DNA of 64,000 bases from Paraburkholderia dinghuensis. Lineage in GTDB: Bacteria > Pseudomonadota > Gammaproteobacteria > Burkholderiales > Burkholderiaceae. Position 1 is the stretch's first letter. Each line of letters starts with the position of its first letter. Where the stretch lies: NCBI RefSeq assembly GCF_003837865.1, contig NZ_RQIS01000003.1, positions 124,001-188,000 of the forward strand. The letters are read 5' to 3'. Below are positions 26,981 through 35,743 of this stretch, piece after piece. The position numbers and the translations under genes are program-made. Under the pieces are notes generated by a model. That model was not told the DNA's origin, searched no databases, and saw only the letters and a program-made list of their open reading frames with translations.

Positions 26981-27555
26981 TCCGGCATCCGGCGGTGGCC
27001 GTTGAGCCGGGCGTTTGCTACGGCAGAAGCGATGTGCCGCTCGCAGGCGAAGCAGCGCATGAAGCAGCTTGCTTCGCGCGGCGGCTCGTTGCGCTTCATG
27101 CCCCTGTGCCGCTGCGGATCGAATCGAGTCCGCTCACGCGGTGCGAGCGCGTCGCCCATGCGCTTGCATTGGCACACGGCCTCGCGCCGTGCGTCGATCC
27201 CCGGCTCGCGGAGATGGATTTTGGCGCGTGGGAGATGCAGCGTTGGGATGCCATCGAGCGCGCGCAGATCGACGCCTGGGCCGCCGATTTCGAGCATGCA
27301 CGCGCGCACGGCGGCGAAAGCGTCGCACAGTTCGACGCGCGCGTCGGCGCGTGGTTCGATGAAGTGGACGCCAGGGGCACCAAAGAGGCAACCTGGGCAG
27401 TGACGCACGCTGGCGTGATCCGGTCGATCGCGGCCCGCGCGCTGGAACTGCCGTTGTCGCGCTGCGCGCGCTGGCCGCTCGAAATGGCCGCGCTCGTGTG
27501 GTTGCGGCGTGATGCGGCTAGCGGGCAGTGGCAGCTGGTTCGCTGGAACGTCTAG
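26965..27555 (+). CDS. cobC: alpha-ribazole phosphatase-like histidine phosphatase
   Basis: Removes the 5-phosphate of the nucleotide loop precursor. It is 196 aa with histidine-phosphatase motifs: LIRHPAV (RHP in place of the common RHG), ESSPLTRCERVA, the acidic MDFGAWE and THAGVIRS with the second His. GTG at 26965 opens the motif-bearing N-terminus and overlaps cobS by 16 bp; an upstream ATG is not available without running deep into cobS. Co-translated with cobS, hence the cobalamin assignment. Confidence 0.9.
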   Translation: MDLVLIRHPAVAVEPGVCYGRSDVPLAGEAAHEAACFARRLVALHAPVPLRIESSPLTRCERVAHALALAHGLAPCVDPRLAEMDFGAWEMQRWDAIERAQIDAWAADFEHARAHGGESVAQFDARVGAWFDEVDARGTKEATWAVTHAGVIRSIAARALELPLSRCARWPLEMAALVWLRRDAASGQWQLVRWNV

Positions 27556-27576
27556 CCATTCGATTCGGATGCCGAA

Positions 27577-28479
27577 TCAATTGGGCGCGCTCGCGTCCCG
27601 CTTGCGGGCCTGATCCAGATCCTCGCACAGTTGCGCCGCGCCCTGCGCGATGCGCGGCGCGGGACGCGTGAGCAGATCGCCATCGACGGAAAAGAGGTTG
27701 CCGTGCTTGACGGCCGATAACGCTGGCCATGCACGCCAGCTTTCGAGCGTGGGTAGCGGATGCTCGGGCGCGGTAGCGCCTTGCGACGACGTCACGATCG
27801 CATCGGGGTTCGCCGCGAGCACCGCTTCGGTCGAGACGGTCGGCACGAGTGGCTTCAGGGCCGCGAATACGTTGCGCCCGCCGCACAGCCCGATTACGGC
27901 GCTGACCATGTGCTCGCCGTTGAGGGTCATCAGCGGTTGATTCCACACCTGGTAGAAAACGCGGACCGGCGCGCGGTTCGCGTAACGCATGCGCAATTGC
28001 GCGATGTCGCGGCGAAAGGCCTGGGCTGCGGTCTGTGCGGTCGGCGACGTGTCGAGCAGCACGCCGAGGCGCGTGAGCGACGTCGCGATGTCGTCCAGCC
28101 GCCTCGGTTCGCTGAAGAACAGGGGGATGTGCAGGTCGCGCAACCGGTCGATCTGCTGGTCGGTGTTGCCATGCTGCCAGACCACGATCAGGTCCGGTTT
28201 GAGCGCGGCGATGCGTTCGAGGTCGAGCGCGAGGCTATCGCCGACGCGCGGCACACGCTTTGCGGCACCGGGGTAGTCGCTGTAGCTCACTGCGCCGACT
28301 AGCCTGGCACCTCCGCCTGCCGCGTAGATCAGTTCGGTGACATGCGGTGCGAGGCTGATCACGCGCTGTGCGGGCGCGCGGAGCGTGACGGTGTTGCCGG
28401 CGTCGTCGACCGCGCTGACCGACGCCAACGCGGCGTGCGTACCGAGCGTGAGCGCCAGGCCCGCGAGAAGGCGCCTCAT
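27577..28479 (-). CDS. btuF: cobalamin-binding periplasmic protein
   Basis: Class III solute-binding protein of the BtuCD importer, 300 aa. The signal peptide (MRRLLAGLALTLGTHAALA) begins at the ATG at 28479. The binding fold shows RVISLAPHVTELIYAAGGG, VGDSLALDLERIAALKPDLIVVW and the C-terminal half with VWNQPLMTLNGEHMVS. A GTG at 28512 overlapping the cobU stop would give 11 extra residues before the signal peptide; I prefer the ATG, without strong ribosome-site support for either. Convergent with the btuC-cobC run. Confidence 0.92.
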   Translation of the reverse strand: MRRLLAGLALTLGTHAALASVSAVDDAGNTVTLRAPAQRVISLAPHVTELIYAAGGGARLVGAVSYSDYPGAAKRVPRVGDSLALDLERIAALKPDLIVVWQHGNTDQQIDRLRDLHIPLFFSEPRRLDDIATSLTRLGVLLDTSPTAQTAAQAFRRDIAQLRMRYANRAPVRVFYQVWNQPLMTLNGEHMVSAVIGLCGGRNVFAALKPLVPTVSTEAVLAANPDAIVTSSQGATAPEHPLPTLESWRAWPALSAVKHGNLFSVDGDLLTRPAPRIAQGAAQLCEDLDQARKRDASAPN

Positions 28480-28508
28480 CGCGACACGGCTGCCGGATCC
28501 GTGCGGCC

Positions 28509-29048
28509 TCACGGCGATTTGAGCGTAAGCGGCAGGCCGGCGGCGACGAGCGTCGCGCGGTCCGCGAGGGCGGCAATGCGCTGGTTCAGCCGGCCGAGTT
28601 CGTCGACGTAAAGACGCGTGGCCGCGCCGAGCGGCACCACGCCCATGCCGATCTCGTTACTCACGACGAGCACCGTGCCTTGCGCGCGCGCGCAGGCGGC
28701 GGTAAAGGCATCCAGGCGCGCGGACCAGTCCGGTAGCGGAACTTCGGAGTCGCGCGGGCAGAGCAGGTTGGCGAGCCAGAGCGTCAGGCAGTCGATCAGC
28801 ACGCATCGGCCCGCAGCGGCGGCGCTGTCGAGCGCGCCCGCAAGATCGAGCGGCGCCTCGACGAGCGCCCAGTGCGCAGGTCGCCGCGCGCGATGATGCG
28901 CAACGCGCGCGGCGAATTCGTCATCCGCGATGCGCGCCGTTGCGATATAGGTGACCGGCAGGCCGCTTTCGAGGGCGAGGCGCTCGGCGTGCGCGCTCTT
29001 GCCCGAGCGCGCGCCGCCGACGATGAAGGTGAGGTCGCGCGAAATCAT
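28509..29048 (-). CDS. cobU: adenosylcobinamide kinase / adenosylcobinamide-phosphate guanylyltransferase
   Basis: Bifunctional enzyme activating cobinamide to its GDP derivative for CobS. It is 179 aa. P-loop GGARSGKS at about residues 11-18, guanylylated-His region VAHHRARRP, DCLTLWLANLL and NEIGMGVVP are all present. With cobT, cobS and cobC it completes the nucleotide-loop assembly set, so the cell can salvage cobinamide. Confidence 0.95.
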   Translation of the reverse strand: MISRDLTFIVGGARSGKSAHAERLALESGLPVTYIATARIADDEFAARVAHHRARRPAHWALVEAPLDLAGALDSAAAAGRCVLIDCLTLWLANLLCPRDSEVPLPDWSARLDAFTAACARAQGTVLVVSNEIGMGVVPLGAATRLYVDELGRLNQRIAALADRATLVAAGLPLTLKSP

Positions 29049-29088
29049 CGCGTGATTGTACCGGCGTGTACTGGCGCGGCCATGCCGG

Positions 29089-29508
29089 TCAGTAGAGCAC
29101 CATCTGCGTGCAGCGAAAGAGCGCGATGGTCTTGCCGTCGGGCCCGCTCACCGTCGCGTCCCAGACCTGCGTGCTCCGGCCGAGATGGACGCCTGTCGCG
29201 ACCGCCGTGATCGTGCCTTCGAGCGCGGTGCCGAGAAAATTGCTCTTCAGCTCGATCGTCGTGAAGCTTTTTGCGCCCGGCGGCAGGTGCGCAAGGCATG
29301 CGTAGCCGCAAGCCGTGTCCGCGAGCCCGATCACGGTTGCCGCGTGGAGGAAGCCGTTCGGCGCGAGCAGATCGTCGCGGACGTCGAGTTCGGCGCGCAG
29401 CACGCCCTCTTCGAGCGCCGTCGCGCGAAAGCCCAGCAGATCCGGCAGGCGGCCGCGCTGGCGCTCGCGCAGGGAGTCGATCGTGACATCGGTTCGCAGC
29501 TTGCTCAT
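29089..29508 (-). CDS. PaaI-family hot-dog thioesterase
   Basis: A 139 aa single hot-dog domain. Conserved stretch FLHAATVIGLADTACGYACLAHLPPG with the active-site acid, then TIELKSNFLGTA and the central beta-strands. Relatives hydrolyse aryl- or acyl-CoA esters. Substrate not predictable. Divergent from the ParA-like gene. Confidence 0.85.
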   Translation of the reverse strand: MSKLRTDVTIDSLRERQRGRLPDLLGFRATALEEGVLRAELDVRDDLLAPNGFLHAATVIGLADTACGYACLAHLPPGAKSFTTIELKSNFLGTALEGTITAVATGVHLGRSTQVWDATVSGPDGKTIALFRCTQMVLY

Positions 29509-29745
29509 GGTCGAATGTTCCGTGGAAAATGGGGGGCAATGATGGTGGCCGTACGTCCAGGGCTTCGGCGGCGACGGATTTGCCGATATTATCGGGCGGT
29601 TGACTCAGGGCGCGGGGCCATTCCGGTGCGCGGGCGATCAGCCTGAGCGCCGCGGCGAGCGGCCCGCGTCGCGTGACGGACGCATCTGGCAGACACATCG
29701 GCAATCCGGCTGGCCCGCGTGCCAGCCATCCTGACGGGAGTATTC

Positions 29746-30372
29746 ATGACGGTAATCGTGGTGGCGAATCCCAAGGGCGGCGTCGGCAAGAGCACGCTGT
29801 CCACCAATCTGGCGGGCTTTTTTGCCGCGCAGGGCGAGTGGGTGGCGCTCGCCGACCTCGACCGGCAGCAGTCCGCGCATTCGTGGCTCGACCTGCGGCC
29901 CGAGACGCTGCCAGCCATCGAAAGCTGGAACGTCGACCTGGACAACCCGCAAAAGCCGCCCAAGGGGCTCGAGCATGCGGTCATCGACACGCCCGCCGGC
30001 CTGCACGGCAACCGGCTCGGCACGATCGTCGAACTGGCGGACAAGGTGATCGTGCCGCTGCAGCCGTCGATGTTCGACATCCTCGCCACTCAGGACTTCC
30101 TCGACCGGCTCGCGAAGGAAAAGTCGGTCCGCAAGGGGGCGATCGAGGTCGGTGTCGTGGGCATGCGGGTGGACGCGCGTACGCGCTCGGCAGACCAGCT
30201 GCAGCGTTTTGTCGAGGGGCTGAAGCTGCCAGTGCTCGGTTATCTGCGCGACACGCAGAACTACGTGCAACTGGCGGCGCACGGGCTCACGCTGTGGGAC
30301 GTCGGGAAGAGCCGTGTGGAGAAGGATCTGGAGCAGTGGCAGTCGATCCTTGCCTGGGTCAACGGGAAATGA
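29746..30372 (+). CDS. ParA/MinD-family ATPase (orphan)
   Basis: The 208 aa protein begins with the deviant Walker A NPKGGVGKST (K10 and K15), then ADLDRQQSAHSW (A' motif) and a VIDTPAG Walker B. Chromosome-type ParAs are longer and paired with ParB; no parB or centromere-like repeat is seen next to it. Small stand-alone family members position various cell components. ATG at 29746 follows GGGAG and begins the fold; the upstream in-frame ATG at 29719 is less likely. Confidence 0.85.
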   Translation: MTVIVVANPKGGVGKSTLSTNLAGFFAAQGEWVALADLDRQQSAHSWLDLRPETLPAIESWNVDLDNPQKPPKGLEHAVIDTPAGLHGNRLGTIVELADKVIVPLQPSMFDILATQDFLDRLAKEKSVRKGAIEVGVVGMRVDARTRSADQLQRFVEGLKLPVLGYLRDTQNYVQLAAHGLTLWDVGKSRVEKDLEQWQSILAWVNGK

Positions 30373-30499
30373 CCGGCAGGCGCGTGCGCGAGGCTGCCCG
30401 AACGGCGCGCGCGGCCCGCAAAGAACCAGGCGGGGCGCCTGAAAGCGCCCGGCAAGCGCGGGCGGCCGAGGCAGGGCGCCCGCCGCCTGCAGCCGGACT

Positions 30500-30886
30500 T
30501 CAGGTCCAGTTTTGGGTCGGCACGTGGTCGCGGCTGCCCTTGATGCGGTTGCTTTCGTCGACGAACACCAGGTCCGGCTTCCAGCCCGCCTTGAGCTCTT
30601 CCTCTTCCACGTTCGCGAAGGCCGCGATGATCACGAGGTCGCCCAGTTGCGCGCGGCGCGCGGCCGAACCGTTCAGCGAAATCATGCCGCTGCCACGCTC
30701 GCCCTTGATCGCGTAGGTGGAGAAACGCTCGCCGTTGTTGACGTTCCAGATGTCGATGCGCTCGTTTTCGACGATGTTCGCCGCTTCGAGCAGGTTTTCG
30801 TCGATCGCGCACGAGCCTTCGTAGTGCAGTTCGCAGTGCGTGACGACGGCGCGGTGGATCTTCGACTTGAGCATGTGGCGTTGCAT
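30500..30886 (-). CDS. panD: aspartate 1-decarboxylase
   Basis: Pyruvoyl enzyme making beta-alanine for pantothenate. It is 128 aa. The self-cleavage site is G24-S25 in HYEGSC, exactly the usual position, giving the pyruvoyl group on the alpha chain. The [21 protein letters not shown] block is conserved. The panC gene lies upstream in the same direction, 129 bp away. Confidence 0.97.
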   Translation of the reverse strand: MQRHMLKSKIHRAVVTHCELHYEGSCAIDENLLEAANIVENERIDIWNVNNGERFSTYAIKGERGSGMISLNGSAARRAQLGDLVIIAAFANVEEEELKAGWKPDLVFVDESNRIKGSRDHVPTQNWT

Positions 30887-31015
30887 GAGACTTCTCCTCT
30901 CGCGAGCGGGCGTGCGGCCCGTCGCAGGTCAGGCCAGGGGCGGCGAGGCTGCAGCCCGTAAAGCAGGTGTCAAAACAGGTTCTGCACGTGGCCGCGTTCG
31001 GACGCGGCGGCAGGG

Positions 31016-32211
<1,196 letters not shown>

Positions 32212-33114
32212 TCAGGCCGGCAGGTAGGCGAGCCTGACGTAGATCGGCGCGAAGGGTTCGGCCTGGGTAATCTCGATCAGCGATTCACGCGACAGTTCCA
32301 GCATGGCGATGAAGTTCACGACCACGACCGGCACGCCGCGCGTGACGTCGAAAAGCTCCGAGAACTCCATGAATCGCGAGTTCTGAAGCTTGCGCAGGAT
32401 CGTGCTCATGTGCTCGCGCACCGACAGCTCCTCGCGCGAGATCTTGTGGTGCTGCACGAGCTTCGCGCGCTTGATGACGTCGGCCCATGCGGCGCGCAGG
32501 TCGGCCGTCTCGACGTCGGGAAAGCGCGGCGTGATGCTCTGCTCGATGTAGACCTCGGCGCGAAGGAAGTCGCGGCCCAGTTGCGGGAGCTGGTCGAGGC
32601 GTTGTGCAGCGAGCTTCATCTGCTCGTATTCGAGCAGGCGGCGCACGAGTTCGGCGCGCGGGTCTTCGGCTTCGTCGCCCGTGTCGGCCTTCTTGACCGG
32701 CAGCAGCATGCGCGACTTGATCTCGATGAGCATTGCTGCCATCAGCAGATATTCGGCCGCGAGTTCCAGATTGGTCTTGCGCAGTTGCTCGACGTAGCCG
32801 AGGTACTGCGTGGTGACATCTGCCATCGGGATGTCGAGGACGTTGAAATTCTGCTTGCGGATCAGGTAAAGCAGCAGGTCGAGGGGGCCTTCGAAGGTCT
32901 CGAGAAAGACTTCGAGCGCATCCGGCGGGATATACAGATCCTGCGGAAGCTTGAAGAGCGGCTCGCCGTATAGACGCGCGAACGCGACGCCGTCAACCGT
33001 GTCGGGCGTCGAGTCGGTTGCGGGCGCCGTCAGCGCCTCGTCCGCCGCATTGTGCGCCGGCGCGCTCGCGGCGTGACCCGCCTCGTGCGCGCTGGCCCCA
33101 TCGGCCTCGGCCAT
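32212..33114 (-). CDS. scpA: segregation and condensation protein A
   Basis: Kleisin subunit of the Smc-ScpAB condensin. It is 300 aa. The N-terminal kleisin block FEGPLDLLLYLIRKQNFNVLDIPMADVTTQYL begins near residue 70 after a disordered Ala-rich leader. A C-terminal winged-helix region follows. The start overlaps the DUF3460 stop by one base (TGATG), indicating coupled translation. No scpB in the window. Confidence 0.93.
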   Translation of the reverse strand: MAEADGASAHEAGHAASAPAHNAADEALTAPATDSTPDTVDGVAFARLYGEPLFKLPQDLYIPPDALEVFLETFEGPLDLLLYLIRKQNFNVLDIPMADVTTQYLGYVEQLRKTNLELAAEYLLMAAMLIEIKSRMLLPVKKADTGDEAEDPRAELVRRLLEYEQMKLAAQRLDQLPQLGRDFLRAEVYIEQSITPRFPDVETADLRAAWADVIKRAKLVQHHKISREELSVREHMSTILRKLQNSRFMEFSELFDVTRGVPVVVVNFIAMLELSRESLIEITQAEPFAPIYVRLAYLPA

Positions 33115-33299
33115 CAGAAGTTCTGGTAGTAGACGTAGGAAGTCTGCTTGACGCGCGAGGACTGCGTGCGTTCGCGCTCGTCGAGATCCAGAGGCTGCTT
33201 GTCCCACAGGAGCGAGCGGCCCTTGCGCTGCTGCTCCTCAAGTTGCGGCTGTTGCTGCTTGAGCTGATTCAGGAACTGCGTAATGTCCGACTGATACAT
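33114..33299 (-). CDS. DUF3460 family protein
   Basis: Small polar protein of 61 aa that matches the betaproteobacterial DUF3460 pattern: MYQSDITQFLNQLK at the start, GRSLLWDK in the middle and VYYQNF at the end. Likely alpha-helical and cytosolic. Linked to scpA by overlapping codons. Function unknown. Confidence 0.85.
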   Translation of the reverse strand: MYQSDITQFLNQLKQQQPQLEEQQRKGRSLLWDKQPLDLDERERTQSSRVKQTSYVYYQNF

Positions 33300-33678
33300 G
33301 GCCGACGTCCGTCAAAAATGGCGGGCTGCACCACTGCGCGCCCGCCGCTGTTCATGTAGCCGGCAATTTTACAGCAAGCGACGCCTACGGAACATCCGGC
33401 GCGGGAGGTGCGTGGTCGGGGCGAAGTCCGGGCGCAGTGGGGACGCAGTCGGGACACGGTCGGGGCGCAGTTGGCGCCGCGCGTGCGATTTCCTCTGACG
33501 GAATGGGGGCCACTGCAGTCGGCCCGGAGATGCACTTGCTGCTCTTTGCGCGTCGTTCCTGGGTTTGAGGGTGCTGATGTGGTGAAATAACACGTTTGCG
33601 CCCCCAGACCCGCCACGCGCTGCCATCGCGCGCGGCACGGCGCCGGGCGGCCAGTTCGACCAAGGCCGGAGGTTTTGT
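33300..33678. other. divergent intergenic region DUF3460/tamA with 11-bp repeats
   Basis: 379 bp holding the promoters of the DUF3460-scpA and tamA-tamB units. The only structure seen is the 11-bp tandem repeat described separately and an AT-richer patch GTGGTGAAATAACACG near 33579. Confidence 0.5.
33415..33480. repeat. imperfect 11-bp tandem repeat, about six copies
   Basis: Successive units GTCGGGGCGAA, GTCCGGGCGCA, GTGGGGACGCA, GTCGGGACACG, GTCGGGGCGCA and a decayed sixth. Copies lie in register with no gaps, at roughly one helical turn. Confidence 0.7.
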
Positions 33679-35682
33679 TTGGCGGGATCGGTGATCGAAG
33701 CTTCGTGCGCAAGGCGGCGTCCCTCGGGGGCGGCGCGGTCGGCGCGCGCCGGCAGCTCAGCCACGGCTGGCGGCGCAGCGGTGGGGCGCAGCCGGGGAGC
33801 GGTCGCCGCCCGGTTTGCTGTCTGCTTTTCCGCCCGGTTTGCGGCCGGATTCGCAGCCGCTTTTGCATCCAGTTACGCAGCCCGTTCAGCAGCCCGTTAC
33901 GCCGCCAGTTTTGCCGCCTGGCTTGCCGTCGCGTTCGTCGCGGGCCTGTTCACCGCGACATCCGCGCAAGCCGCATCGGACAGCTGGCTGCCGTGGGCCC
34001 GCGCGCGCACGTATTACGACGTCGAGATCGATGCCACGCCGCGCGAGTTGCGCAAGCTGCTGGAGACGCATCTCGACATCGCGCGCTTCGCGACGCGCAA
34101 CGACATCAGCGACGACCAGTACGAGTTCCTCGTGACCGCCACGCCGCAGCAGGTGCGCGACCTCGCGTCCACGGTCGGCTATTTCACGCCGGTCGTGCGC
34201 ACCGACTCGAAGATCGTGGACGGCAGGCGGCGCGTGCGCGTGAGTATCGATCCGGGTCCTCGCACGACGATCTCGTCGGTGACGCTCACGTTCCGCGGCC
34301 CCGTGCTCACCGAAGACAAGGCCCAGGAGAACGCCGCCCGGTTCGCGTTCTCGCTGCATGATGGCGATCCGTTCACGCAGTCGGGCTGGGACGACGCCAA
34401 GAACGGGTCGCTCAAGGCGCTCCAGTCGCGGCGCTACCTCGGTGCGAAGATCGTGCAGTCGGAGGCGCGCGTCGATCCGCTGAAGCGCGATGCGCAGCTT
34501 TCGGTGACCTACGACAGCGGCCCGACTTTCACGATGGGTGAGCTCGACGTGCAGGGCATGCGGCGTTATCCGACGTTCATCGTGGCCAACGTCAATCCGA
34601 TATCGCCTGGCGAGATCTACGACGCCAATCGCGTGACGGAACTGCAGCGCCAGATGCAGAACACGCCATATTTCGCGAGCGTCGCGATTGCCGTGGACGA
34701 CAATCCCGAGAAGCCGCAGCAGACGCCGCTGCACGTCAAGGTAAGCGAGTTCCCCTATAACAACTTCCGTGGCAGCTTCGGTTACTCGACCGATACCGGC
34801 CCGCATGTGCAGGGCTCCTACACGTATCTGGACACCTTCGGCGCCGCCTGGCCATTCCAGATACAGGGCCGGCTCGACCAGATCCAGCAGTTCGGCCAGC
34901 TCCAGCTCTCGATGCCGCCGGGGCCGCGCGCCTGGACCAACAGCGCACTCGTCTCGTACACGACCACCGATGTGTCCGATACGAAGATCTTCAGCCTTCG
35001 CGGGGGCGTGCAGCGCGCGCGTACAGCGCAGAACATCGACATCGCGTACTCGCTGCTCTACTACCAGGACCGCCTCGAGCAGAATGCCGCGCCGCCATCG
35101 ATAGCCCGCGCGCTGGTGCCATCGTGGGCGTGGACGCGCCGTAGCGTCGACGATCCGATATTCCCCCGCTCGGGCAACATTATCCGCGTGGAGGCCGGCT
35201 TCGCCGTGAAAGGCGCGATCGCCGACGCGACCTTCATCCGCGGCTACATGCGCGGTCAGCAATATCTGCCGATCGGTCGCAGCGACCTCATGCTGTTTCG
35301 CGCGGAAGCCGGCGGCGTGTTCACGGGCGCCAGTTCGAGCGACATTCCGGCCTCGCTGCTGTTTCGCGCGGGCGGCTCGAATTCGGTGCGCGGCTATTCT
35401 TTCCAGAGCATCGGTAACAATGTCGACGGTTCGATTTTGCCGACCAAATATCTCGTCACAGGTACGGCGGAATATCAGCACTGGTTCAGCCACGACTGGG
35501 GCGGCGCGGCGTTCTTCGATATCGGCACCGCAACCGACACCTGGGGCGAAAAGGTCTTCGATCCAGGCGCGGGTATCGGCGCACGCTGGCGCAGCCCGGT
35601 CGGTCCTGTCAATCTCGATGTGGCGTATGGCTTTCGCACGCACAACGTGCGGCCCTATCTGACGCTCGGGATCGCTTTCTGA
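33679..35682 (+). CDS. tamA: TamA, outer-membrane BamA-family assembly protein
   Basis: Omp85-family outer-membrane protein of 667 aa: three POTRA domains (about residues 110-350) and a 16-strand barrel ending in the aromatic beta-signal GIAF. FRAGGSNSVRGYSFQSIG is the conserved VRGY strand/loop-6 motif. TTG at 33679 is chosen because GGAGG at 33668-33672 lies six bases upstream; GTG at 33691 is an alternative. The N-terminus is unusual: before the signal cleavage (TSAQAASD) there is a run of twelve tetrapeptide-like repeats encoded by 12-bp DNA units. tamB follows 61 bp later. Confidence 0.92.
   Translation: MAGSVIEASCARRRPSGAARSARAGSSATAGGAAVGRSRGAVAARFAVCFSARFAAGFAAAFASSYAARSAARYAASFAAWLAVAFVAGLFTATSAQAASDSWLPWARARTYYDVEIDATPRELRKLLETHLDIARFATRNDISDDQYEFLVTATPQQVRDLASTVGYFTPVVRTDSKIVDGRRRVRVSIDPGPRTTISSVTLTFRGPVLTEDKAQENAARFAFSLHDGDPFTQSGWDDAKNGSLKALQSRRYLGAKIVQSEARVDPLKRDAQLSVTYDSGPTFTMGELDVQGMRRYPTFIVANVNPISPGEIYDANRVTELQRQMQNTPYFASVAIAVDDNPEKPQQTPLHVKVSEFPYNNFRGSFGYSTDTGPHVQGSYTYLDTFGAAWPFQIQGRLDQIQQFGQLQLSMPPGPRAWTNSALVSYTTTDVSDTKIFSLRGGVQRARTAQNIDIAYSLLYYQDRLEQNAAPPSIARALVPSWAWTRRSVDDPIFPRSGNIIRVEAGFAVKGAIADATFIRGYMRGQQYLPIGRSDLMLFRAEAGGVFTGASSSDIPASLLFRAGGSNSVRGYSFQSIGNNVDGSILPTKYLVTGTAEYQHWFSHDWGGAAFFDIGTATDTWGEKVFDPGAGIGARWRSPVGPVNLDVAYGFRTHNVRPYLTLGIAF
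33808..33951 (+). repeat. 12-bp tandem repeat encoding tetrapeptides in the TamA leader
   Basis: Twelve in-frame units of 12 bp, for example GCCCGGTTTGCT, GCCCGGTTTGCG, GCCGGATTCGCA, GCCCGTTACGCC, GCCAGTTTTGCC. They encode ARFA, VCFS, ARFA, AGFA, AAFA, SSYA, ARSA, ARYA, ASFA, AWLA, VAFV, AGLF. Confidence 0.8.
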
Positions 35683-35743
35683 TGATGACGCACGCCACGT
35701 TTCGCTTCATTTCGATGCCGCCGCCCGCCGGGAGGGCCGCCGC

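Noticed and set aside
29746..30372. Chromosome replication origin/partition locus suggested by ParA
   Set aside because: No parB, dnaA, gidA or parS-like palindromes nearby.
30373..30500. Post-stop ParA frame containing a KRGRPRQG AT-hook-like motif
   Set aside because: No start codon or ribosome site, short, and it runs into the panD antisense; the motif is likely chance in Arg/Pro-coding GC-rich DNA.
33886..35643. 585-codon minus-strand frame opposite tamA
   Set aside because: Shadow frame; TamA domains and beta-signal lie on the plus strand.
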